Positions 25,492-32,077 of a stretch of 32,739 bases of DNA are shown piece after piece (the first letter of the stretch is position 1; the number at the start of each line of letters is the position of its first letter). This stretch comes from CALGSZ01 sp042408955 (GTDB lineage Bacteria; Chloroflexota; Chloroflexia; Thermomicrobiales; UBA6265): NCBI GenBank assembly GCA_042408955.1, contig JBHOQQ010000043.1, forward strand, positions 1 to 32,739, written 5' to 3'. The position numbers and the translations under genes were made by a program. Under the pieces are notes generated by a model. It ran no database searches and was not told the DNA's origin. It saw nothing but the letters and a program-made list of their open reading frames with translations.

Positions 25492-25851
25492 GGTGGAGAT
25501 GGGGGGAGTCGAACCCCCGTCCAGAATCTCCGGCCGATTGTATCCTACACGCTTAGCCGGCGTTTGTTCTGCCGCGACGAGCCCCCACCGGCGGGGTCAG
25601 GTCGCGGTGAGCCGGAATGCCTTAGACGGCCGCGCTCCGGCGAACTTGGCCGCCGCACCCTTGCCTTGGTGACGCCCGAATCCGGTCCCGGCAGGGAAAG
25701 GTCCGGTCGGACGCGCTACCTAGAGGTCTGGTGACTTAGGCAGCGAGAGCAAGTTGCTGATTGCCAGCTACTTTTTTCGCCCATTTTATCGAGGCTGGGC
25801 GCCTCGGCGTGCAACAATCTGACCTCGGACCCTGTCGAAACCAGACATCCC
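25492..25851 (-). ncRNA. ssrA: Transfer-messenger RNA (tmRNA)
   Basis: The 360-base gene rescues stalled ribosomes. On the minus strand it starts GGGGATGTCTGGTTTCGACAGG, here summarised as acceptor GGGGATG plus the conserved GGTTTCGACAGG. It ends with the T arm GGGGG-TTCGACT-CCCCC and acceptor CATCTCC, which pairs over 7 bp with the 5' end. The tag frame is at 25768-25736: GCT GGC AAT CAG CAA CTT GCT CTC GCT GCC TAA, giving AGNQQLALAA, ending in the degradation signal LALAA. After discriminator A the genome has CCG, so the terminal A is not encoded and must be added by the CCA-adding enzyme. Pseudoknots are likely but not drawn in full. A -10-like TATGAC is eight bases upstream of the 5' end, without a clear -35. 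Confidence 0.96.
25736..25768 (-). other. tmRNA tag reading frame
   Basis: Ten codons and TAA inside ssrA encode AGNQQLALAA. GTA directly precedes the presumed resume codon GCT; the first Ala is the most likely resume point, but a one-codon shift cannot be excluded. Confidence 0.85.
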
Positions 25852-25933
25852 CACGGTCGCGTCATATTTTATCACCTTGCCTTCTGGTTCGCCACCCTCC
25901 GGCGAAGCTGGCTAAGCCCCGAGCAGCCAGGAT

Positions 25934-26152
25934 TCACGCCGCTGCCCGCCGTCTTCGTTCTCGTGGAATCGTGACGAGCATCGCGAACGAACCCGTGCTG
26001 GTGCGGCCGGGCGCTCTTGTGGTCGTGCCTGGCACACCTCGTGTCCGCGCGGTACCCGGCACCCCATACCGGTCATCCAGTTCGCAGGAGTGTGAAGCGT
26101 GCAAAATCACCACATCGTCATCGGCTGGCACCGGCACTTCGTACCTAATCAT
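25934..26152 (-). CDS. Possible small protein of unknown function
   Basis: The 463 bp between ssrA and the glycosyltransferase hold no recognised gene. The best candidate is this minus-strand frame of 72 residues, starting at ATG 26152 with AGGA six bases upstream (an ATG at 26158 is also in frame). The first half looks protein-like (MIRYEVPVPADDDVVILHAS, then SHSCELDDRYGVPG); the second half is Thr/Arg/Gly-rich and ends in a basic run. Third-position GC is about 65 percent. A competing plus-strand frame covers the same DNA. No family is recognised. A GTGCCTGGCAC palindrome (26025-26035) and a CTACC/GGTAG dyad near 26231-26244 are also in the gap. Confidence 0.35.
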   Translation of the reverse strand: MIRYEVPVPADDDVVILHASHSCELDDRYGVPGTARTRGVPGTTTRAPGRTSTGSFAMLVTIPRERRRRAAA

Positions 26153-26314
26153 CGTCATTCCTGGGGTGCGTTCGGAACGACGGGGGTCTAGCGCTCACCC
26201 GCCGTCCCACCGGTCAGCGTCGCCCGCGTATGCTACCATCCGGTAGGGAGCGGCTGGCTCTGCCGGGTAACCTCCCCACTTTTTGGCGCCGTCTCGTGGT
26301 CTTATGAGGACAAG

Positions 26315-27085
26315 GTGACTGAATACCAGTCAGATGTGCCATCGCTCAGTCTGGTCATCCCTGCCTATAACGAAGCCCTTCGGATCCAGCAAACGCTCGA
26401 CACCGCCTGGTCGTATCTTCACCAGCAACCGTACGCATCCGAAATCGTCCTCGTGGACGATGGCAGCCTGGACGCCACGGCCACTCTCGCGCACGATTTC
26501 GCCTCCAGCCATGCAGGCATCCGAGTACTGACGATTCCGCATGGCGGCAAGGCTGCCGCTGTGCGTGCCGGCATGCTCGCCTCCCACGGCGATCTCGTCG
26601 CCTTTTCCGATGCCGACCTGGCAACGCCAATTACCTATCTTGAGGAATTTCGGGCCGCCGCACTCAATGGCGCGGACGTCGTCATTGGCTCGCGCGAGGG
26701 ATCGGGTGCCCGGCGCATCGGTGAGCCTGTCTACCGGCATCTCATGGGCCGGGTTTTCAACCTCTTTGTGCGCGCGACGGTCCTGCCGTCCATTCAAGAC
26801 ACCCAATGCGGCTTCAAACTCTTCCGACGGCGGGCCGCCCAATGCATCCTTGCCCGAGCACGACTCTACGCTGCTCCCGACGATCCCGTTCACGGGCCCC
26901 GCGTCACGGCATTCGATGTCGAGCTTCTCGTGATCGCGCGCCGGTTAGGCTATCGTATCGAGGCCATCCCGGTCGTATGGACCTACGGCACGATGAGCAA
27001 AGTCAATCCGGTGAGCGATACGCTGACGAACATTCGCGACGTGCTGCGCGTGAAATGGAATGATCTGCGGGGGAGATACCAGTGA
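26315..27085 (+). CDS. Family 2 glycosyltransferase (dolichyl-phosphate glucosyltransferase-like)
   Basis: A 256-residue GT-A fold enzyme that lacks membrane helices. The sequence has SLVIPAYNEALRI, VLVDDGSLDATA, HGGKAAAVRAGMLASHG, the DxD-type FSDADLATP, and the ALG5-like TQCGFKLFRR. Closest family is glycosyltransferase 2 that moves glucose or mannose from a nucleotide sugar to a polyprenyl phosphate; lack of C-terminal helices fits a peripheral version. GTG 26315 has GAGGA upstream. The DUF4388 gene follows after 121 bp. The exact donor and acceptor are unknown. Confidence 0.86.
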   Translation: MTEYQSDVPSLSLVIPAYNEALRIQQTLDTAWSYLHQQPYASEIVLVDDGSLDATATLAHDFASSHAGIRVLTIPHGGKAAAVRAGMLASHGDLVAFSDADLATPITYLEEFRAAALNGADVVIGSREGSGARRIGEPVYRHLMGRVFNLFVRATVLPSIQDTQCGFKLFRRRAAQCILARARLYAAPDDPVHGPRVTAFDVELLVIARRLGYRIEAIPVVWTYGTMSKVNPVSDTLTNIRDVLRVKWNDLRGRYQ

Positions 27086-27206
27086 TTCCTCTCGGCTTTT
27101 CTCTCGCGATGCTCACGAAATCCTCCCTTGCTCCCATTCGATCATGGCCTCGTATCTTGTAGGCTTGCCAGGGAACAAGGCGGAGCACGGGCCGGAGGAA
27201 TGCGTT

Positions 27207-27902
27207 ATGGAAGGGGACATGCGTGAGTTCTCCCTCGCGGAGATCCTTCAATTCATCGCGCTCGGCTCCCGCTCCGGGGTCCTCGAAATCGTCCGGCGTG
27301 ACGGTGTGTATGGCGTGATCTTCACGGCGGGCACCATCACAGGCTTGACTGCCGACGGCTGGACCCTAGCCCAGGAGCTCAAAGACTCCCACCTCCTACC
27401 CGCCGACGTGCTGACCGGATTACTCGCCACCCACTCCAGCATCAATGACCTGCGAGCCGCGATCCTCGCTGGGGGATACATGACGGCAGAAGAGTGGACG
27501 GCTTTTGTGTCCCGCCAGGTGGAGCGCCTGCTCTACTCACTCTTCGATGTGCGAGACGGAAAATTCCGGTTTCGCCAGAACCTTCCCACCGGCGGTGAAT
27601 GGTTGCCAGTCCGCGTCTCGGCCGACCGGGCCGTCCTCGAAGGAACGCGGTGGAGCGAAACGTGGGCCCGGGTTGCGGATGTCATCCCGTCCCGGCAAAC
27701 TCGCTTCGAGCGGACTGGGCTCGTTCCCCGCCACGCCATTCACGTTTCCCCGACGCAATGGCGAGTCTACGTCGCGGCTTTGGAGCCAGGGAATATTGTT
27801 CAACTCGCCGCCCGGACCATCCTCACCGAGGTTGAAGTAATCGAGTCGTTGCAGTTTCTCATTGGTCATGGTCTTGTGCGACGCTGCGCCGACAGAGATT
27901 GA
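27207..27902 (+). CDS. DUF4388 (PATAN-like) domain protein
   Basis: This 231-residue protein starts with a DUF4388 domain (MREFSLAEILQFIALGSRSG, then VLEIVRRDGVYGVIFTAGTI), found in many signalling proteins of Chloroflexota, Myxococcota and Deinococcota. The middle region (residues ~65-130, DLRAAILAGGYMTAEEW) is helical, and the last ~60 residues (VYVAALEPGNIVQLAARTIL) resemble a winged helix. ATG 27207 has GGAGGA seven bases upstream; an open frame to 27060 overlaps the glycosyltransferase end and is not favoured. It is placed just before a histidine kinase/response regulator pair, so it may work with them; that is inference. Confidence 0.75.
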   Translation: MEGDMREFSLAEILQFIALGSRSGVLEIVRRDGVYGVIFTAGTITGLTADGWTLAQELKDSHLLPADVLTGLLATHSSINDLRAAILAGGYMTAEEWTAFVSRQVERLLYSLFDVRDGKFRFRQNLPTGGEWLPVRVSADRAVLEGTRWSETWARVADVIPSRQTRFERTGLVPRHAIHVSPTQWRVYVAALEPGNIVQLAARTILTEVEVIESLQFLIGHGLVRRCADRD

Positions 27903-27921
27903 CGCACCGGCCACGCGGTTT

Positions 27922-27950
27922 GTTGTTGCAGGCTACGCCACAGCAACAAC
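27922..27950 (+). terminator. Hairpin after the DUF4388 gene (no T-tract)
   Basis: GTTGTTGC and GCAACAAC are perfect 8-bp inverted copies around 13 bases, 20 bp after the stop. No T-run follows. Its position, between the DUF4388 stop and the separate promoter of the kinase gene, suggests a terminator. Confidence 0.4.
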
Positions 27951-28008
27951 GTGTCCGCCGTGGTCACGATGCGCCCGGCCCAGATCGAGAAGACGGTCTG
28001 CCGCCCAG

Positions 28009-28037
28009 TTGTACGGACATCAAGGTGTCCGTATACT
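28009..28037 (+). promoter_or_regulatory. Promoter of the histidine kinase-response regulator operon
   Basis: TTGTAC (28009-28014), a 17-bp spacer and TATACT (28032-28037). The start is expected near 28044, giving a leader of about 120 bases to the GTG at 28164, or almost none if GTG 28050 is used. Confidence 0.65.
28012..28033. promoter_or_regulatory. Operator-like perfect dyad inside the promoter
   Basis: TACGGACA, six bases, TGTCCGTA: 8-bp perfect arms that overlap the end of the -35 and the first bases of the -10. A protein bound here would cover the promoter spacer, so repression is the simplest reading; a MerR-like twist activation is also possible. The two-component regulator encoded downstream is a candidate ligand. 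Confidence 0.6.
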
Positions 28038-28163
28038 GCCTGAGATGGGGTGAAGTTAGTACATTCGGGTGACTTCGACCTGATCGCAGCGAAGCACTCC
28101 CGCGTTACGCTGATTCTGACAAGAGGCCCGTGTCCCCGGCGCCGGCGAAACTGGAGCGACGTC

Positions 28164-29294
28164 GTGACCGGAACCAGCGGTAGCGTGGATACTCACCGAA
28201 CAACGAAAACAATCGACAAGTTGCAGGTGATACTCGACGAGGCCCGGCGTGAGCTGTCGTCAACAGAGGGCCGGCTTGCGCAGTTGCTTGAGCGGGCAAC
28301 CGAAATTGCCACTCAGGCGATGCAGGAGCAAGCTGAGCTCCAGCGCTTCCTCGAAGAGTTCGCCTTGGAGCCGACTGTCTACCGGCGTGAAACGGGCCTG
28401 AGTGAGCATGGTACCGGCCCCTTGTTCGACATTGAGGCGATGCGGGCGGGAGCGCAGGAGCTCGCGCAGGAGGTCAACCAGTCGGTTGCGTTGCGCGGCA
28501 ACCTCGCAAACGTGCTCCAGCTCATCCAGCTCTGTCAGGACCAGCTCTCCCAAGAGCACGCGTTTCGCTCGATGCAGGAGACAGCCGATATCCGCATTCA
28601 ACAAGCGATGAACTCGGCACGCGAGGACGAGCGGCGCCGCCTAGCCCGCGAGATTCATGATGGTCCAGCTCAGGTTCTGACCAACGCGATCTACGCGATT
28701 CAGATCGCCGAGCAAGTCGCTCGACGCGCCCCAGATCAGGTCGCGGAAGAGCTACAACGTGTCCGTGAACTTCTCAAGGATGGCGTGGTCGAGATCCGGC
28801 GGTTTATGTTCGACCTGCGGCCGACAATGCTGCAGGATCAGGGGCTGGCTCCGACGCTTCGCCGCTATGTTGAGGACTACAACCGGTTCTTTGCGAAGCG
28901 CATCACGCTGGCTATGGAGGAGCCGCTCCCGGCGCTGACCCCGGATCAGGAATTGACCATCTTCCGCATCGTTCAGGAAGCGTTGCAGAATATTCACAAG
29001 CATGCCGGCGTCAACGCGGAGGCATCCATTGATCTTCGCCATCACGATGGCGTCTTGGAGCTGACGATCGCCGACACAGGGCGCGGATTTGACCCTGCGG
29101 CCGTCGTCTCCCGGCCAGGCACCGGCGCAGGGCTGCCAGGAATGCGCGAACGCGCTAAACTGGCAGGAGCCGAATTAACCGTTGACAGTGCTCCAGGGGC
29201 TGGCACGGTCATTCGGTTGCGCATGCGGCTGCGAGCACAAACTGGGCCGCTTGGCGCCGCGCTTGTCACCGATGCTCCGCGCTTTGGAGGGTGA
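28164..29294 (+). CDS. DegS-like soluble sensor histidine kinase
   Basis: A 376-residue kinase with no membrane helix or recognisable sensor domain. The first ~150 residues are mostly helical and rich in Gln/Glu/Leu, probably coiled coil. The HisKA_3 dimerisation domain has phospho-acceptor His165 in RRRLAREIHDGPAQ. The ATP-binding domain shows VQEALQNIHKHAG (N box), ADTGRGFDP (D box) and GAGLPGMRERAKLAG (G box). This is the NarL-partner kinase family. GTG 28164 is chosen: GGAG lies seven bases upstream, and the preceding in-frame codons back to GTG 28050 do not look protein-like (Arg/Pro-rich). The response regulator starts three bases after the stop. Its signal is presumably cytoplasmic. 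Confidence 0.9.
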   Translation: MTGTSGSVDTHRTTKTIDKLQVILDEARRELSSTEGRLAQLLERATEIATQAMQEQAELQRFLEEFALEPTVYRRETGLSEHGTGPLFDIEAMRAGAQELAQEVNQSVALRGNLANVLQLIQLCQDQLSQEHAFRSMQETADIRIQQAMNSAREDERRRLAREIHDGPAQVLTNAIYAIQIAEQVARRAPDQVAEELQRVRELLKDGVVEIRRFMFDLRPTMLQDQGLAPTLRRYVEDYNRFFAKRITLAMEEPLPALTPDQELTIFRIVQEALQNIHKHAGVNAEASIDLRHHDGVLELTIADTGRGFDPAAVVSRPGTGAGLPGMRERAKLAGAELTVDSAPGAGTVIRLRMRLRAQTGPLGAALVTDAPRFGG

Positions 29295-29297
29295 GCC

Positions 29298-30074
29298 GTG
29301 AATCGCATTCAGGTCTTGATCGTCGACGATCACCCATTGTTTCGCCGCGGCGTCCGCTGGAGCCTCGAAAATGAGACCGACATCCTCGTCGTCGGGGAGG
29401 CGGGCGATGGCCCTACGGCGGTGCAAATGGCGGACATGCTCGTCCCGGATGTCGTGCTGATCGATATCAACATGCCGCAGATGAGCGGTCTGGAGGTGAC
29501 GCGCATCCTCAAGCGGCGTCATCCCCAGACGGGCGTGATCATCTTGACGATGCACGAAGACGACGAGCAATTGTTCCACGCGATCCGCGTCGGCGCTGCA
29601 GCCTATGCCACCAAGGATGTCGAGGCCGAGGAGATCGTCAAGCTCATTCGCCGCGTCGCCCGCGGTGAATACCTCATCAATGAAAACGTGTTGTCCCGCC
29701 CGTTTGTCGCCGCGCGCGTGCTGGATCAATTCCGCGAGTTGTCGCAGATGGAGCACGCGACGGATGGTGTCTTTTCGCCACTCACGCCGCGCGAGGTGGA
29801 AATCCTCGATTGCGTTGCGCAAGGGAATAGCAATAAAGAGATCGCGCGCATCTTGAACATCAGCGATCAGACGGTCAAGAATCACATCACTTCGATTCTC
29901 AGAAAGCTCGCGGTCAACGATCGCACCCAGGCAGTGATCTACGCGCTGCGTCACGGCTGGATTAAGCTGACAGAGGAACCAGCACCCGAGGAACGGGTCG
30001 GCGACGCCGATCTCTCGGTGCGCTCCCGCCGCGCCATCAGCACCAGCGCGCAGCGCGACGAGGAGTCATCCTAA
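29298..30074 (+). CDS. NarL/LuxR-type response regulator
   Basis: A 258-residue regulator. The receiver domain has the acidic pair Asp10-Asp11, phospho-acceptor Asp56 in LIDINMP, Thr84 and Lys106. The LuxR-type helix-turn-helix covers ~165-225 (LTPREVEILDCVAQGNSNKE, then IARILNISDQTVKNHITSIL). A 35-residue polar C-terminal tail follows the HTH, longer than usual. The start GTG 29298 is three bases after the kinase stop. It is the cognate partner of the DegS-like kinase. Its targets are unknown; the dyad in the operon promoter is a candidate, by analogy to autoregulated two-component systems. Confidence 0.93.
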   Translation: MNRIQVLIVDDHPLFRRGVRWSLENETDILVVGEAGDGPTAVQMADMLVPDVVLIDINMPQMSGLEVTRILKRRHPQTGVIILTMHEDDEQLFHAIRVGAAAYATKDVEAEEIVKLIRRVARGEYLINENVLSRPFVAARVLDQFRELSQMEHATDGVFSPLTPREVEILDCVAQGNSNKEIARILNISDQTVKNHITSILRKLAVNDRTQAVIYALRHGWIKLTEEPAPEERVGDADLSVRSRRAISTSAQRDEESS

Positions 30075-30116
30075 GGCAGCGCCTTACCTCTCCCACCGAT
30101 ACGTAGCTCGCCTCGA

Positions 30117-30148
30117 TGCGCAGCACGACGGCACCTTGCGGCTGCGCA
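30117..30148. terminator. Hairpin between convergent response regulator and SDR genes (no T-tract)
   Basis: TGCGCAGC and GCTGCGCA are perfect 8-bp arms, 16 bases apart. A smaller TAAGGC/GCCTTA dyad (30072-30086) includes the regulator's stop codon. Neither is followed by a T-run. Confidence 0.4.
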
Positions 30149-30170
30149 ACGGGCGGTTCTTGGGCTGTCG

Positions 30171-30947
30171 CTAGGTGAGGTTTGCGCCACCGGTAACGTC
30201 GATGGCAGCTCCGGTGATGAACTCGGCCGCTGGTGAGCAAAGAAACAGCACCACGCGGGCCACGTCTTCCGCAGTTTCCAAGCGACCCAAGGGTGTCAAG
30301 CGAATATAGTCAGCCTTGATCTCCTCGACCGTCTTGCCGCGCAATTCGGCCTCCCAGATCAGCTCCCGCTCCTGCATCGACGTGGCGACGTAGCCTGGAC
30401 AGACGCAATTGACGCGAATCCCATACGGTCCAAGCTCGACGGCGGCCGTTTTAGTAAAACCGATGCATGCCCATTTTGACGCGCAGTAGTGCGCCAGGTA
30501 CGGCACCGCCTTTTTTCCAGCCATGGACGCCGTGTTGACGATGCAACCAGACCGGCGCGCCATCATCCCAGGCAACGCAGCGCGAGTGACAAGGAACACA
30601 CCCTTGGCGTTGACATCCATATTGAAATCCCAGTCCTCCTCGGTCAGATCCCAGACTGGGCGCATGGTTGAGACGCCAGCATTGTTGACCAGAATGCTGA
30701 GTGGTCCCAGGTCTTGCTCGACCGCGGCAACCACCGCCGCGGCCTCGGCGGCCGACGTCACATCGAGGCGGTAGGCTCGCGCCCCGTCAATGCCCGCAGC
30801 CGTTTCCGCGGCGGCGCGCTCATCAATATCCGTGGCCGCCACGCGCGCCCCAGCCGCGCCGAGCGCCTGGGCAATCGCCCGGCCGATGCCCGAGCCGGCA
30901 CCCGTTACTAGCGCAATCTGACCGTCCAGAACCTTGCCCTCGCTCAT
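30171..30947 (-). CDS. Short-chain dehydrogenase/reductase
   Basis: A classical 258-residue SDR with cofactor site VTGAGSGIGRA, NNAG, catalytic Ser in NTASMAG and Tyr/Lys in HYCASK, and VNCVCPGYVAT after it. The Asp in AATDID at the end of strand 2 favours NAD over NADP. The substrate cannot be told; a sugar or polyol dehydrogenase is plausible as the gene is divergent from a sugar ABC transporter. Two ATG codons (30950, 30947) follow GAGGGGGG; 30947 has the better spacing. It has a convergent neighbour, the response regulator. Confidence 0.88.
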   Translation of the reverse strand: MSEGKVLDGQIALVTGAGSGIGRAIAQALGAAGARVAATDIDERAAAETAAGIDGARAYRLDVTSAAEAAAVVAAVEQDLGPLSILVNNAGVSTMRPVWDLTEEDWDFNMDVNAKGVFLVTRAALPGMMARRSGCIVNTASMAGKKAVPYLAHYCASKWACIGFTKTAAVELGPYGIRVNCVCPGYVATSMQERELIWEAELRGKTVEEIKADYIRLTPLGRLETAEDVARVVLFLCSPAAEFITGAAIDVTGGANLT

Positions 30948-31003
30948 CATCACCCCCCTCTGCGCCTCATTACCAAACATTGGCGACACCCACCTCTCGC
31001 GGG

Positions 31004-31032
31004 ACAGTACGGTCTGTCATACTGCTCGTCAA
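31004..31032 (-). promoter_or_regulatory. Promoter of the SDR gene with overlapping dyad
   Basis: On the minus strand TTGACG (31032-31027), 17-bp spacer, TACTGT (31009-31004). A short dyad GACAG-6-CTGTC (31003-31018) covers the -10, so it may be an operator. About 57 bases lie between the -10 and the ATG. Confidence 0.5.
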
Positions 31033-31057
31033 CAGCAAGCATGACTCGGCTCGCGTC

Positions 31058-31086
31058 TTGACAGGCAGCACAGGCCTCAGTACGCT
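31058..31086 (+). promoter_or_regulatory. Promoter of the ABC transporter genes
   Basis: TTGACA (31058-31063), 17-bp spacer, TACGCT (31081-31086), about 70 bp upstream of the permease start. It stands back to back with the SDR promoter, so both may share a regulator. Confidence 0.5.
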
Positions 31087-31155
31087 CACGCCCGGGTTTT
31101 CACTGCTCTGGCGATCCTTTCAGTGCTGCGCATGGCTCGGTGAGGAGCGGTCGCA

Positions 31156-32040
31156 TTGGCAATAGCACGAGCATCCGGTGACACCACCCGAATCACCCAA
31201 CGGCGGAGGCGCGACCTGAGCCGGGTCGCGACGCACGGCGTGCTGATTGTCGCCAGCCTGACGATCCTGGTCCCGGTTCTTTGGACAGCTCGTACCTCCT
31301 TCGCCCCGCAGGACTTCGCATACCGGCCCGCGTCGCTCGAATTCTCGCCAACGCTCAACAATTACCGGCGCATCTTTTCCGACGACCGCTTCCAGGTCTT
31401 TCTTTGGAACTCCCTATGGATCGCCGTCGCCTCCGCGCTCGTCTGCCTCGCGATCGGATCCCTTGCCGCGTATTCGATTGCCCGGTTCCGCACTGGCGGC
31501 GCCCCACTCAGCCTGACAATCCTTGGTACGCAGATGCTTCCACCTGTCGCCCTGGTGATCCCGTTCTACTTGATGGTCCGGCATCAGCTTTCGATCTTCG
31601 GCAAGGAGCTCACCCTCTACGACCGAGGCTGGACGCTGGCGCTGGTCTATCTTTCGTTCAATCTTCCGTTTGTCGTCTGGATCTTGGTCGGCTTCTTTCA
31701 GGGCATTCCCCGAGAAATCGAAGATGCCGCGCGGGTGGATGGCGCCACGCCGTTCCAGGCATTTCGCCAGGTCGTCGTGCCGGTATCCCTTCCCGGATTG
31801 CTTGCCGCTGGCATCTTCGCCTTCGTACTGAGTTGGAATGAATTCCTCTTCGCCTTGATTCTGACGGGCCGCCACTCGCGAACGATGCCGGTCGCCCTTG
31901 CATCGCTCATGACATCGCAAGGAAACCAGGTTGGTGCAATTTGCGCGGCGACTGTCGCGATGATGGTTCCCATCGTCATATTGACATGGATCATCCAGCG
32001 GTATCTCGTGCGGGGTCTGACGTTCGGCGCCCTCAAGTAG
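31156..32040 (+). CDS. Carbohydrate ABC transporter permease (MalG type)
   Basis: A 294-residue inner-membrane permease with six helices. The cytoplasmic EAA loop, EIEDAARVDGATPFQAFRQ, is canonical for contact with the ATPase. ILVPVLWTARTSF is the first helix and LSWNEFLFALIL lies after the EAA loop, as in the MalG/CUT1 family. TTG 31156 is preceded by GAGGAG at eight bases. The usual MalF-type partner does not precede it; the gene to the left is the divergent SDR. The following gene, 37 bp later, encodes the binding protein. The substrate is probably a sugar or polyol. Confidence 0.9.
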   Translation: MAIARASGDTTRITQRRRRDLSRVATHGVLIVASLTILVPVLWTARTSFAPQDFAYRPASLEFSPTLNNYRRIFSDDRFQVFLWNSLWIAVASALVCLAIGSLAAYSIARFRTGGAPLSLTILGTQMLPPVALVIPFYLMVRHQLSIFGKELTLYDRGWTLALVYLSFNLPFVVWILVGFFQGIPREIEDAARVDGATPFQAFRQVVVPVSLPGLLAAGIFAFVLSWNEFLFALILTGRHSRTMPVALASLMTSQGNQVGAICAATVAMMVPIVILTWIIQRYLVRGLTFGALK

Positions 32041-32077
32041 GGGGCAGCCTGAGAGTGTATGCAGAAAGGAGCGCACG

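Noticed and set aside
25457..26246. Plus-strand frames across the ssrA region
   Set aside because: They cover tmRNA sequence with clear RNA structure; the part after 25970 competes with a more plausible minus-strand frame and has no SD.
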